A DNA stretch of 64,000 bases. Source: Bacillota bacterium. GTDB lineage: Bacteria; Bacillota; Clostridia; Christensenellales; CAG-138. Within the stretch, counting starts at the first letter, position 1. Each line of letters starts with the position of its first letter. The notes under the pieces were generated by a model that saw only the letters and a list, made by a program, of their open reading frames with translations, was not told where the DNA came from and ran no database searches. The stretch lies in contig JAEYCM010000012.1 of NCBI GenBank assembly GCA_023455425.1, positions 82,160 to 146,159 of the forward strand. Reading direction: 5' to 3'. Shown piece by piece: positions 1 through 9,300 of the stretch. The position numbers and the translations under genes were made by a program.

Positions 1-1020
1 GGCAATACGGGCATATTCAGCAGCGCATTATACAGCGCGTTGGATTCTTGCCTGCGCGCGAAAAAACAGGCGATTTTGTTCATCAACCGCAGGGGATATT
101 CCACATTCGTTTCCTGCCGGGCCTGCGGGCATGTGTTTCAGTGCAAGGATTGCGACATCTCCATGACGTACCACCGCACGGAGGAATGCGTCAAATGCCA
201 CTACTGCGGGCATACGGAGGCGGTGCCGACCACTTGCCCCAACTGCGGCCAGCCGTTTATCAAATACTTTGGCGTGGGCACCCAGCAGGTGGAGGAACAA
301 CTGCGCGAGCATTTCCCACAGGTAAAAGCCTTGCGCATGGATATGGACAGCACGCGCACCAAGGATGCGCACGAAAATCTCCTCTCCACCTTTGCGCGGG
401 GGGATGCGCAGGTGCTCATCGGCACGCAGATGGTGGCGAAGGGACTTGATTTCCCGGATGTGACGCTCGTTGGCGTAGTAGCAGCGGATTCTTCGCTCTA
501 TCTTCCGGATTACCGGAGCGCCGAGCGCACGTTTCAGCTCCTTACCCAGGTGGCGGGGCGCGCCGGGCGTGACCTTTCGCCGGGGCGGGTCGTGATCCAG
601 ACGTATTCGCCGGGGCATCCGAGCATCGCGTTCGCGCGCACGCATGATTATAAGGGCTTTTTCGCCTATGAGCTTGCGCAGCGCAAGGCCGCGCTGTTTC
701 CGCCATTTTCCCTGTTTGTACGCGCGCTCTTTACGGGCCTTGAGGAGGATGCCCTGCATCAAGACGGCGTCCGTTACGCAAAAGGGCTGGAGGCGGCGGT
801 GAAGGAAGCATTAGGCGGCCATGAAGAAGAGCTTTTGTTTTTAAGCGCCGCGCCCGCGCCCATATACAAGAAGCAGGGCGTATACCGTTTTGCCATATTG
901 GTCAAACTTCTGCGTACGCCGCGCACGGCCGCGGCGCTCAAGGCCATCTATGAATACACCTCCGCGCACCGGGGAGAGCGGTTCGCTTCGCTTGAAATCA
1001 ACCCCGGCGATCTGTTTTAA
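1..1020 (+). CDS. priA: Primosomal protein N' (PriA helicase), 3' part
   Basis: This is the C-terminal part of the replication-restart helicase PriA, which reloads the replisome at stalled forks. The frame is open from the first base of the window, so the start lies upstream. Visible residues include the helicase segment with NRRGYS, then the PriA zinc-binding region made of paired CxxC motifs (CRACG, CKDCD, CVKCHYCG, CPNCG), then SF2 helicase motifs ending in QVAGRAGR. The C-terminal PriA domain follows to a TAA stop. The protein is intact over the visible length. It sits 145 bp upstream of def, the usual Firmicutes order (priA-def-fmt-rsmB). Identification is by family motifs and gene order. 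Confidence 0.95.
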   Translation, partial: GNTGIFSSALYSALDSCLRAKKQAILFINRRGYSTFVSCRACGHVFQCKDCDISMTYHRTEECVKCHYCGHTEAVPTTCPNCGQPFIKYFGVGTQQVEEQLREHFPQVKALRMDMDSTRTKDAHENLLSTFARGDAQVLIGTQMVAKGLDFPDVTLVGVVAADSSLYLPDYRSAERTFQLLTQVAGRAGRDLSPGRVVIQTYSPGHPSIAFARTHDYKGFFAYELAQRKAALFPPFSLFVRALFTGLEEDALHQDGVRYAKGLEAAVKEALGGHEEELLFLSAAPAPIYKKQGVYRFAILVKLLRTPRTAAALKAIYEYTSAHRGERFASLEINPGDLF

Positions 1021-1165
1021 TTGTAATTGGGCATTTTTATGAAATTCAGGCGGCGCTCCAAGAAAGGCTGTTCCTTGGGTGCGTATGCGTATTATAATAA
1101 AATGATGGAATAGCGCGAAGGCGCTTAGATTGAAAGCGGGTTAATCCCAAAGAGGAGAAGGTACT

Positions 1166-1687
1166 ATGGCATTGAGAAGGATTTTGCAGGAAAAGGACCC
1201 CGCATTGTATAAGGTCTGCAGGCCGGTGGAGCGCATCGACAAGCGCATTCACACGTTGCTCGACGATATGCTCGAAACCATGTACGACGCCGAAGGCGTG
1301 GGCCTTGCCGCGTCCCAGGTGGGGATACTGCGGCGCGTCGTTGTGATCGATTGCGGGGACGGCCCCGTGGAAATGATCAACCCCGAAATTCTCTTTACCG
1401 AGGGCGAGGAGGGCTGCATGGAAGGGTGCCTTTCCTTCCCCGGTAAATCCGGCTATGTGGTGCGCCCCAGCCATGTCATTGCCCGCGCCCAGAACCGCAA
1501 CGGGGAATGGGTGGAATATGACGCGACGGGGCTGTTCGCCCGCGCCATTCTGCACGAAACGGATCATCTGGACGGCAAGGTGTATCTTGATCTGGTCACC
1601 GACCCGCCCGAAGGATACAACGAGGAAGAAGGATGCGACGAGCCGGATGCGGACGACGCGCCCGACGCGCCGGAGGAAAAAATCTGA
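1166..1687 (+). CDS. def: Peptide deformylase
   Basis: This metalloenzyme removes the N-formyl group from nascent proteins in the cytoplasm. All three signature motifs are present: GVGLAASQ (residues 44-51), EGCLS (86-90, metal ligand Cys88) and HETDH (130-134, two His ligands and the catalytic Glu). Its length of 173 aa is normal, although the acidic tail rich in Asp and Glu after residue 150 is longer than in minimal deformylases. A strong Shine-Dalgarno (aggagaagg) precedes ATG. The stop overlaps the fmt start by one base, so the two genes, which act at opposite ends of the formyl-methionine cycle, are translationally coupled. Confidence 0.96.
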   Translation: MALRRILQEKDPALYKVCRPVERIDKRIHTLLDDMLETMYDAEGVGLAASQVGILRRVVVIDCGDGPVEMINPEILFTEGEEGCMEGCLSFPGKSGYVVRPSHVIARAQNRNGEWVEYDATGLFARAILHETDHLDGKVYLDLVTDPPEGYNEEEGCDEPDADDAPDAPEEKI

Positions 1688-2616
1688 TGCGGATTGCCTT
1701 CTTGGGGACGCCGGAGTTCGCGCTCCCGTCGCTTCAAATGCTCATTGATACGGAGCATACGCTTTGCGTGTTTACCCAGCCGGACAAGCCGCAGGGCAGG
1801 CACGCCGTACTGACCGCGCCGCCTGTTAAAGTGCTTGCGCAGCAATATGGCATCCCTGTATACCAGCCCAGGCGCATGCGGGACGCGGAAGGGTTGGAGC
1901 CGCTTCGCGCGTTTCAGCCGGATCTGATGGTGACGGCGGCGTTCGGACAACTATTGAGCGCGGAAAACCTGAGCATCCCTCAATACGGCTGCATCAACGT
2001 GCACGGTTCGCTTTTGCCCAAATACCGGGGCGCCGCGCCCATCCAGTGGGCGGTGATCGATGGCGAGGCGGTCACGGGCATTACTACCATGCTCACAGAC
2101 GTGGGTTTGGATACCGGGGACATTCTCCTTACCCGTGAGCTTTCCATTTTGCCCGACGAGACGGCGGGGGAATTGTATGCGCGCATGGCGGAATTGGGCG
2201 CAGAGGTACTCAAAGAAACTATAGAAAAGCTTGCGAACGGCACGCTGGCCCGCACCCCGCAGCAGGAAGAGCAGGCGACCAAATGCCGCATGCTCAAAAA
2301 AGAAGATGGGAAGCTTGCGTTCAATCAATCTGCCAAAAGCGTGCACGACCGTGTGCGTGGCGTAAACCCGTGGCCCGGCGCATACGCATATATGGAAGAC
2401 GGAATGGACACGCTCAAGATATGGCGCACCCGTATGACGGAAGAAAAGCCGCAGGGAGAACCCGGCATGCTGTATGGCGATGAAAAACGCGGGCTGTTCG
2501 TCTGCTGTGCGGACGGCGTTTTAGAAATACTGGAACTGCAGGCCGCGGGCGGAAAGCGCATGGAAGCGAAAGCGTACCTGCGCGGCAAGCCCCTTGCGGG
2601 ACTGAAGCTCATATGA
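1687..2616 (+). CDS. fmt: Methionyl-tRNA formyltransferase
   Basis: It formylates the initiator Met-tRNA using 10-formyl-tetrahydrofolate. The protein starts MRIAFLGTPEFA, the canonical Fmt N-terminus, so I chose the ATG at 1687 over an in-frame start 54 bp upstream inside def. The catalytic residues of the formyltransferase fold are visible as Asn104, His106 (context NVHGSLLPKYRGAAP) and Asp142. The C-terminal tRNA-binding domain follows. At 309 aa the length is typical. It overlaps def by 1 bp and rsmB by 4 bp (ATGA), so it is the middle of a tightly coupled operon. Confidence 0.96.
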   Translation: MRIAFLGTPEFALPSLQMLIDTEHTLCVFTQPDKPQGRHAVLTAPPVKVLAQQYGIPVYQPRRMRDAEGLEPLRAFQPDLMVTAAFGQLLSAENLSIPQYGCINVHGSLLPKYRGAAPIQWAVIDGEAVTGITTMLTDVGLDTGDILLTRELSILPDETAGELYARMAELGAEVLKETIEKLANGTLARTPQQEEQATKCRMLKKEDGKLAFNQSAKSVHDRVRGVNPWPGAYAYMEDGMDTLKIWRTRMTEEKPQGEPGMLYGDEKRGLFVCCADGVLEILELQAAGGKRMEAKAYLRGKPLAGLKLI

Positions 2617-3920
2617 GCATACGAAGAATTGCGCTCGAAGCGCTATTGGACATTACCGACCGCGGCGCATATGCAAACTTGCGGCTTAAGGAAGCGCAGC
2701 AGAATTTGAGCGCTTCGGACGCCAAGTGGGTTTCGGCAGCGGTTTACGAGACATTGGATCATTTGCTTTATCTTGATTATATGCTTTCGCATATGACCAA
2801 GGGGACGCAAAAGCCGGTGATCCGCGGCATCCTGCGCATGGGGGCGTGCCAGCTCCTGTTTATGCGCACGCCTGCTTCCGCCGCCGTCAACGAAAGCGTC
2901 AAGCTTGCAAAGGAAGTCGGCAAAGCCGCAATGGCGGGGTATATCAATGGTGTGCTGCGCGCGCTTGCGCGGGATATGGACGCGCTGCCGTCTCTCCCCA
3001 AAGAACCCGCTGCGCGGCTGAGCATCCAGTACAGCTGGCCGAAGTGGCTCGTCACCGAATGGATTTCCCGCTTTGGCGAGGCGGAAACGGAAGCCATGCT
3101 GCAGGAACAGCCGCAGCCCATGACGTTGCGCGCGCATCCTCCGTTTACGACGGAAGAGCTGGATGAGTTGCTCAAAGACAGGCACATCGGATTTTCGCGC
3201 GGCGCGTTTGTGCCTGACTGTTTCAAGCTGGAGCAGGGGTTTGATGTAGCGAACGACCCGCTGTTTCTAAACGGAAGCTTCGCCGTGCAAAGCGAAAGCG
3301 CCATGCTTGTCTGCCGCGCGTGCGGCGTGAAACCGGGCATGCGCGTACTGGACGCCTGCGCGGCGCCCGGCGGGAAAAGCGCGTACCTTTACGCGCTGCA
3401 GCCGGATATTGCGCTTACCGCTTGGGAATTGCACCCGCACCGCAAGGAATTGATGGACAAAACGTTTGCGCGGCTGTATGTTCCCGTACAGACCAGCGTA
3501 CAGGACGCGGCGGAGTATGTGGCGGCGTGCAGGAATGCGTATGACGTGGTACTGCTGGATGTGCCATGTTCCGGCCTTGGGGTGGCGCACAGCAAGCCCG
3601 ACGTCCGCTACACGAAAACGCCGGAAGGCGTGGAGGCGTTGGTCGAAACGCAGCGCCGGATTTTAGAAACCTGCGCACAGTATGTCAAACCAGGCGGCAC
3701 ATTGCTTTACGCAAGCTGTACGATTTCGGAGCGGGAAAACGAGGAACAGGTCAAAGCGTTCCTCGCGCGGCATAAAGAATTTCGGCTGGAGCCGTTGACA
3801 CCGTTTTTGCCCGCCGCTTTAGGGAATTTAGAAAGTGGCATGGTGCAGCTTTTGCCGCACAAACACCACACAGAAGGCTTTTTTATCGCGCGTTTGGCGC
3901 GTGATACTAGTCTCAAGTAA
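2613..3920 (+). CDS. rsmB: 16S rRNA (cytosine-C5) methyltransferase RsmB
   Basis: It methylates C967 of 16S rRNA using S-adenosylmethionine. An N-terminal NusB-like RNA-binding domain (about residues 1-140) is followed by a Rossmann methyltransferase domain. The SAM-binding motif is DACAAPGGKS. The two family cysteines appear in PCSGLG (motif IV) and in ASCTI (motif VI). At 435 aa the length is typical. Its start overlaps the fmt stop by 4 bp. The gene is followed by a 160-bp gap before rlmN, which is larger than the other spacings in this operon. Confidence 0.95.
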   Translation: MSIRRIALEALLDITDRGAYANLRLKEAQQNLSASDAKWVSAAVYETLDHLLYLDYMLSHMTKGTQKPVIRGILRMGACQLLFMRTPASAAVNESVKLAKEVGKAAMAGYINGVLRALARDMDALPSLPKEPAARLSIQYSWPKWLVTEWISRFGEAETEAMLQEQPQPMTLRAHPPFTTEELDELLKDRHIGFSRGAFVPDCFKLEQGFDVANDPLFLNGSFAVQSESAMLVCRACGVKPGMRVLDACAAPGGKSAYLYALQPDIALTAWELHPHRKELMDKTFARLYVPVQTSVQDAAEYVAACRNAYDVVLLDVPCSGLGVAHSKPDVRYTKTPEGVEALVETQRRILETCAQYVKPGGTLLYASCTISERENEEQVKAFLARHKEFRLEPLTPFLPAALGNLESGMVQLLPHKHHTEGFFIARLARDTSLK

Positions 3921-4081
3921 AAATTGAGATTAGATTTGCGAGGATTTTTGTCGTCCAGCAAGGAACGGGAAGGAGACGTAGCCGGCAGCTACGCCGACTG
4001 ACGGCGACACCGCTGGGGGGGGCAAAAAGACCGCAAAGATGTCCCTATTTATGCTTGAGAGTAGTATTGCAAAGAGGAAAC
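3921..4081 (+). other. Non-coding spacer with a structured insert-like sequence
   Basis: The spacer between rsmB and rlmN is much longer than its neighbours. It contains a short inverted repeat (CGTAGC-CGGCA-GCTACG, near 3977-3993) and a run of eight G at about 4014-4021. Nothing in it codes convincingly. The pattern (a G/A-rich stretch, then a compact hairpin) resembles dispersed intergenic repeats, but no second copy is visible in this window. Confidence 0.35.
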
Positions 4082-5131
4082 ATGAAACGTTTGATGGACC
4101 ATACCCCGGAGGAATTACAGGAACTCGTAAAAAGCCTGGGTCAGCCCGCTTTTCGCTTTAAGCAGGTAAACGAATGGCTCATGCGCGGCATGCGGCCGGA
4201 GGAAATGACAAACCTTCCCAAGGCGCTACGTGAAGAACTGAGCAAAATTCCTTTTGGCGGGGCGTCCATCCACGCAAAATACGCGTCCGCGCAGGACGGC
4301 ACGGTCAAATACCTGTTCGCCCTCGAAGACGGCAATTTAGTCGAAGGCGTACTGATGCGCTACCACCACGGCAATACGCTGTGCCTTTCTACACAGGTCG
4401 GATGCCGGATGAACTGCGCGTTTTGCGCTTCCACGCTCGGTGGCCGTGTGCGGAATCTTTCGGCGGGGGAGATGCTCTCCCAGGTTACCGCCATCGAGCG
4501 GGACGAACCAAAAACGGCAAGCGGCCGCGCGGTCACCAACATTGTGCTCATGGGCAGCGGCGAACCGCTCGATAATTATGATAACGTGGTCGCGTTTTTG
4601 CACAGGGCCGTATCGCCGGAAGGCTTGGGCATCAGCGCGCGCAATATTTCGCTTTCCACCTGCGGGCTCTTACCCAACATGAAGCGGCTTGCAGCGGAAG
4701 CGCCGCACGTGACGCTGTGCGTATCCTTACACGCGCATTCGGACGAACAACGTAGCGCAATCATGCCCATCAACCGCGCGTACCCGATCGATGCGGTATT
4801 AAGCGCCGCCAAGGCGTACGCGGAAGAGACCGGTAGGCGCGTGATATTCGAATACGCGCTCATCGAGGGCGTGAACGCGTCCAAAGAGGACGCTGACGCG
4901 CTTGCAAGCAGGCTTAGGGGCATCAACTGCCATGTCAACCTCATTCCGCTCAACCCCGTGCCGGAGCGGGATTTAAAAGGGGCGACACGGAAACAGGCCA
5001 TGCAGTTTGCGGCTTGGCTGACGGAGCGGCATGTTTCCGCCACCGTGCGGCGGGAGATGGGCACGGATATCGAGGGTGCGTGCGGCCAGTTACGCCGCCG
5101 TGTGTTAGCTGAGAATGATGGGGGAGTGTAG
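4082..5131 (+). CDS. rlmN: Dual-specificity 23S rRNA/tRNA adenine-C2 methyltransferase RlmN
   Basis: This radical SAM enzyme makes m2A2503 in 23S rRNA and m2A37 in some tRNAs. The 4Fe-4S motif CxxxCxxC is at Cys108, Cys112 and Cys115 (CRMNCAFC). The GSGEPLDN and C-terminal ACGQLR motifs are present, the latter carrying the cysteine that forms the covalent intermediate. The ATG at 4082 is preferred over an in-frame TTG 27 bp upstream because it has aagagga at the right distance and gives the usual N-terminus. The product is 349 aa. It is separated from whiA by 3 bp. Confidence 0.95.
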   Translation: MKRLMDHTPEELQELVKSLGQPAFRFKQVNEWLMRGMRPEEMTNLPKALREELSKIPFGGASIHAKYASAQDGTVKYLFALEDGNLVEGVLMRYHHGNTLCLSTQVGCRMNCAFCASTLGGRVRNLSAGEMLSQVTAIERDEPKTASGRAVTNIVLMGSGEPLDNYDNVVAFLHRAVSPEGLGISARNISLSTCGLLPNMKRLAAEAPHVTLCVSLHAHSDEQRSAIMPINRAYPIDAVLSAAKAYAEETGRRVIFEYALIEGVNASKEDADALASRLRGINCHVNLIPLNPVPERDLKGATRKQAMQFAAWLTERHVSATVRREMGTDIEGACGQLRRRVLAENDGGV

Positions 5132-5134
5132 TCC

Positions 5135-6055
5135 ATGTCCTTTTCCAGGGGCGTGAAGCAGGAGCTTGCGCATATCCGCCTCCGCTCGGAGGCGCTAAAG
5201 CGCGCGCAGCTTTACGGGTTGACGCATGCGGCGGGCACATTGAAACTGGGCCGGACGTTTGGCATCGAGTACGTGACGGAAACGCATGAGGTCGGGCGGC
5301 ACATCGCGGCGCTGGCGACTTCCCTCTATGAGGTGGACGCGACGATTTCGCTGCGGGATACGGAACGTCGGCTGACGCTCACCGTGGTCGCATTAAACGG
5401 CGAAGGATGCGAGGCGCTGCTCACGGATGCGGGCCTGTTCCAAAGGACCGAGGCGGGCGTGGAACTCACACAGGAAATCCCGCACGCAAAGCTGAAAACT
5501 GAGGACCTGCAAAAGGCGTTTTTGCGCGGCGTATTCATGGGCGCAGGCTCCTGTTCCGACCCCAAACGCGCCTATCATCTGGAGATTGTCTGCCGCAGCG
5601 AAGAACTTGCCCAGGCGCTTTGCGGCTTGATGGAAGCCTTAAGCCTGGAGGCAAAAACGGTTCGCCGCAAGGAACGAACTGTGATATACTTAAAAGAGGG
5701 CGATCGCATCGCCTCGTTTCTTGCGTTACTCGGCGCTTCCACCGCAACGCTTTCCTTTGAGGATACGCGGGCGGAAAAGGAACTGCGCAATTATATCAAC
5801 CGCATGAGCAACTGCGAGACCGCCAATATCGGTAAGACCGTAAACGCGGCGGGCGAACAGATTGAGGCCATAGAGCGGATTTTGCGGCATAAAAGCCACA
5901 AACGGTTGACGCCCGCGCTGCGGGAAACGGCGGAATTGCGCCTGCATCACCCCGACGCAAGCTTACAGGAGCTTGCGGACCTTGCGGGCATTGGAAAATC
6001 CGGCATGAACCACCGCCTGCAAAGATTGCTGCAAATTGCGGAACACTTACGTTGA
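5135..6055 (+). CDS. whiA: DNA-binding protein WhiA
   Basis: WhiA is a conserved Gram-positive DNA-binding protein linked to sporulation in actinomycetes and to cell division and chromosome segregation in Bacillus. It starts MSFSRGVKQELA, as in the family. A degenerate LAGLIDADG homing-endonuclease-like N-terminal domain is followed by a C-terminal helix-turn-helix (about residues 250-300, LQELADLAGIGKSGMNHR). At 306 aa the length is typical. It follows rlmN closely. The next gene is HPr-like, and whiA-crh adjacency is also known from Bacillus subtilis (yvcL-crh). Confidence 0.94.
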   Translation: MSFSRGVKQELAHIRLRSEALKRAQLYGLTHAAGTLKLGRTFGIEYVTETHEVGRHIAALATSLYEVDATISLRDTERRLTLTVVALNGEGCEALLTDAGLFQRTEAGVELTQEIPHAKLKTEDLQKAFLRGVFMGAGSCSDPKRAYHLEIVCRSEELAQALCGLMEALSLEAKTVRRKERTVIYLKEGDRIASFLALLGASTATLSFEDTRAEKELRNYINRMSNCETANIGKTVNAAGEQIEAIERILRHKSHKRLTPALRETAELRLHHPDASLQELADLAGIGKSGMNHRLQRLLQIAEHLR

Positions 6056-6100
6056 AGTTGCCCTAAGGCGGGTATTGATAGATCAAAAGGAGGCGTCGTG

Positions 6101-6355
6101 ATGATACATAAGGTGCTGACCATCCAGAACTCAGAAGGGCTCCGCGCGCGCCCTGCGGCCCAGTTTGTACAGATTGCAAGCGGCTTTACCTCCCAGATGC
6201 TCATTGAAAAGGGCAACAAAAAGGTCAACGCGAAGTCCATTATGGGCGTATTGTCCCTTGGCGTAGGGCAGGGGGACACCATCCATCTGTTTGTAAACGG
6301 GCCGGACGAAGACGTCGCCATGAGCGCGATGGTAGAACTCACCCGCAAAGGCTAA
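6101..6355 (+). CDS. crh: HPr-like protein lacking His15 (Crh-like)
   Basis: An 84-residue HPr-fold protein. In HPr, His15 in GLHARPAA accepts phosphate from enzyme I. Here the same position is Arg15 (GLRARPAA), encoded by CGC. The regulatory serine is intact as Ser46 (NAKSIMG). Bacillus Crh has the same logic, with Gln15 and Ser46, and acts with HPr kinase and CcpA in carbon catabolite repression but not in sugar transport. The gene sits directly after whiA, the syntenic position of crh. I start it at the second of two start codons (GTG-ATG), which has aaaggagg 7 nt upstream and gives canonical HPr numbering. The function is inferred; no HPr kinase gene is in view. Confidence 0.82.
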   Translation: MIHKVLTIQNSEGLRARPAAQFVQIASGFTSQMLIEKGNKKVNAKSIMGVLSLGVGQGDTIHLFVNGPDEDVAMSAMVELTRKG

Positions 6356-6371
6356 GGTTAAAACGGTTAAA

Positions 6372-9300
6372 ATGGCCTTTACCCATCTGCATGTCCATAC
6401 GCAGTACAGCCTCCTCGATGGCGCAGCGCGCATCGGGGAGCTTGTCGCATGCGCGAAAAAGCACGGCATGGAGGCGCTCGCCATCACCGATCACGGTGTG
6501 ATGTACGGCGTCGTTGATTTTTACAAGGCGTGTAAAAAAGAGGGCGTCAAACCCATCATCGGCATGGAGGCGTATGTCGCACCCCGCTCCCTGATGGACA
6601 GGGAAGGTTCAAAGGACCGGGAATACGCCCATCTTATCTTGCTGTGTAAAGATGAGACCGGATATAAAAACCTCATGCGCCTGTCTTCCGAGGCCTTTTT
6701 AAACGGCTTCTATTACAAACCCCGCATCGATTATGATCTCTTGTCCCGGCATTCTGAAGGCTTGATCTGTCTTTCCGCCTGCTTGGCCGGGGATATTCCG
6801 CAGCGCCTTTTGCAGGGCAACTACAGCGGCGCAAAGGAACTGGCCGAGCGCCTGCAGGGCATGTTCGGCGAAGACTTTTATATTGAAATACAGGATCACG
6901 GCATCCCCGAGCAGAAAGAAGTTTTGCCGGGCTTGGTGAAGCTTGCCGGGGAGATCGGCGCGAAGCTTGTCGCCACCAACGACATCCACTATGTCAACAA
7001 AGAGGACGCGCAGGTGCAGGACGTGCTGCTGTGCGTGCAGACCAATACATTTGTGGATGAACCCAACCGCATGCGCATGCACGCGGATGAATTTTATTTA
7101 AAGAGCGAGCAGGAAATGCGCGCCGTACTGGGGCAGTATCCGGAGGCGTTTACCACCACGCAGGAGATTGCGGATAAATGCGCGCTCTCCATCGCGTTCG
7201 GGGAGAAGCACCTGCCCGGCTTCCAGGCGCCAAACGGCATGGAAAACGACGCGTTTTTAAGAAAGCTGTGCGACGAGGGCTTAAAGAAAAAAATGCCCAA
7301 CGCCGGTACAATGGAACGCGAGCGGCTCGAATACGAGCTGGGCGTGATCGAGCGCATGGGCTTTGTGGACTACTTCTTGATCGTTTGGGATTTTATCGAT
7401 TTTGCCAAGCGCAACGGCATTATCGTGGGCCCCGGCCGCGGCAGCGGCGCGGGCAGCCTTGCCGCGTACTGCCTCAACATTACGGACGTGGACCCGCTGA
7501 AATACGGCCTGCTGTTCGAGCGCTTCTTGAACCCGGAGCGTATTTCCATGCCGGATTTCGACGTGGATTTCTGCTACGAGCGCCGGCAGGAAGTGATCGA
7601 CTACGTGGTGGGCAAGTACGGCGCGGACCATGTGGCGCAGATCATTACGTTCGGCACCATGGCAGCTAGAGCAGCCGTGCGCGATGTGGGCCGGGCGCTG
7701 CACATGCCGTATGGGGATGTCGACAAGGTTGCCAAGATGGTGCCCTACGAACTGAATATGACGCTCGAACGCGCGCTTTCCATGTCCCCCGAGCTTCGCG
7801 CGGCGTACGACAATGAAGCGGAGGTCAAAAACCTCATCGATCTTTCCCGCAGGCTCGAAGGCCAGCCCCGCCACGCTTCCACGCACGCGGCGGGCGTGGT
7901 GATTTCAAAAAATCCCGTCATGGAAGTGGTCCCGCTCCAAAAGAACGACGAATCCGTTACCACCCAGTTCCCCATGGGGACGCTTGAGGAGCTGGGCCTT
8001 TTGAAGATGGACTTTTTGGGTCTTCGGACGCTCACGGTGATCCGGGATACGCTGGATTTTATCCGCCAGAACGGCAAGGAGCCACCCGAGCTTGACGGCA
8101 TGCCATACGACGATCCCAAGGTATATCAGATGATCGCAAGCGGCGATACCGACGGCGTGTTCCAGTTGGAAAGTGCCGGCATGCGCCAGTTTTTAATACA
8201 GTTAAAACCGGACAGTTTTGAGGATATCATCGCGGGCATTTCGTTGTTCCGCCCCGGCCCCATGGCGCAAATTCCGCGGTATGTGGGCGCAAAGCACGGC
8301 ACCGTGCCCGTCACCTATGCAACCGAAAAGCTCCGGCCGATCTTGCAGAACACCTACGGCTGCATGGTATATCAGGAACAGGTCATGCAGATCGTGCGCG
8401 ATTTGGGCGGATATTCTTTAGGAAGAAGCGATCTTGTGCGCCGCGCCATGAGCAAGAAGAAGCATGACGTCATGGCGAAGGAGCGCGCGAACTTCATATA
8501 CGGGAACGAGGAAGAAGGAATCCTAGGCGCGGTCAAAAACGGCGTGCCCGCCGAGGCGGCTAACAAGCTGTTTGACGAAATGATGGATTTCGCCTCCTAC
8601 GCGTTCAACAAATCCCACGCGGCCTGCTATGCCGTGGTCGCCTACCGCACCGCATTCCTAAAGCTCTACTACAAGGCGGAGTTTATGGCGGCTCTTTTGA
8701 ACAGCTACCTTGGAAGCGCGGACGATGTCGCCAAATACGTCTACAGCGCCCGCAGGATGGGCATCAAAGTCCTGCCGCCGGACGTCAACAAGAGCCGCGC
8801 GCGCTTTTCGGTAGAAAACGGCGCCATCCGCTTCGGGCTTTGCGCCGTGCGCAATGTCGGTGAGAGCGCCATGCAGCAGATGGTGCGCGAACGGGAGCGC
8901 GGCGGAGCGTTCCGAGATTTTTTTGATTTTGTAGACCGCTCGGAGGGCTTAAATAAGCGCGCGCTGGAAGGCCTTATTTATGCGGGCGGTTTTGACGGTA
9001 TGAAAGTCAGGCGCGCGCAGCTTCTTGCCGTATATGAGCGGGCGCTTGAAAGCGCCGCGCAGTCAAAGAAAATGCGCGATCAGGGGCAGATATCGCTGTT
9101 TGATCTTGGCGGGGCCGCGCCTGCGTTCGAGGGCGTTTCCATTCAACTGCCGGATATTCAGGAGCTTTCCCACCAAACCATACTGGACAAAGAGCGTGAG
9201 GCGATCGGCGTCTACATCAGCGGCCACCCGCTCGACGATTATGAGGGCATATTATCCGCCATGGAGTATAGCGTGCTGGATTTGCAGGAGGCGGACGGTT

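Noticed and set aside
28..762. Long minus-strand frames opposite priA, rsmB, dnaE and other housekeeping genes
   Set aside because: They are shadows of GC-rich coding sequence: no ribosome-binding sites, no domain patterns and complete overlap with well-supported genes.
1076..1098. A promoter for def (TATAAT near 1093)
   Set aside because: The -10 is good but no -35 is found at 16-18 bp, so I left it out of the feature list.
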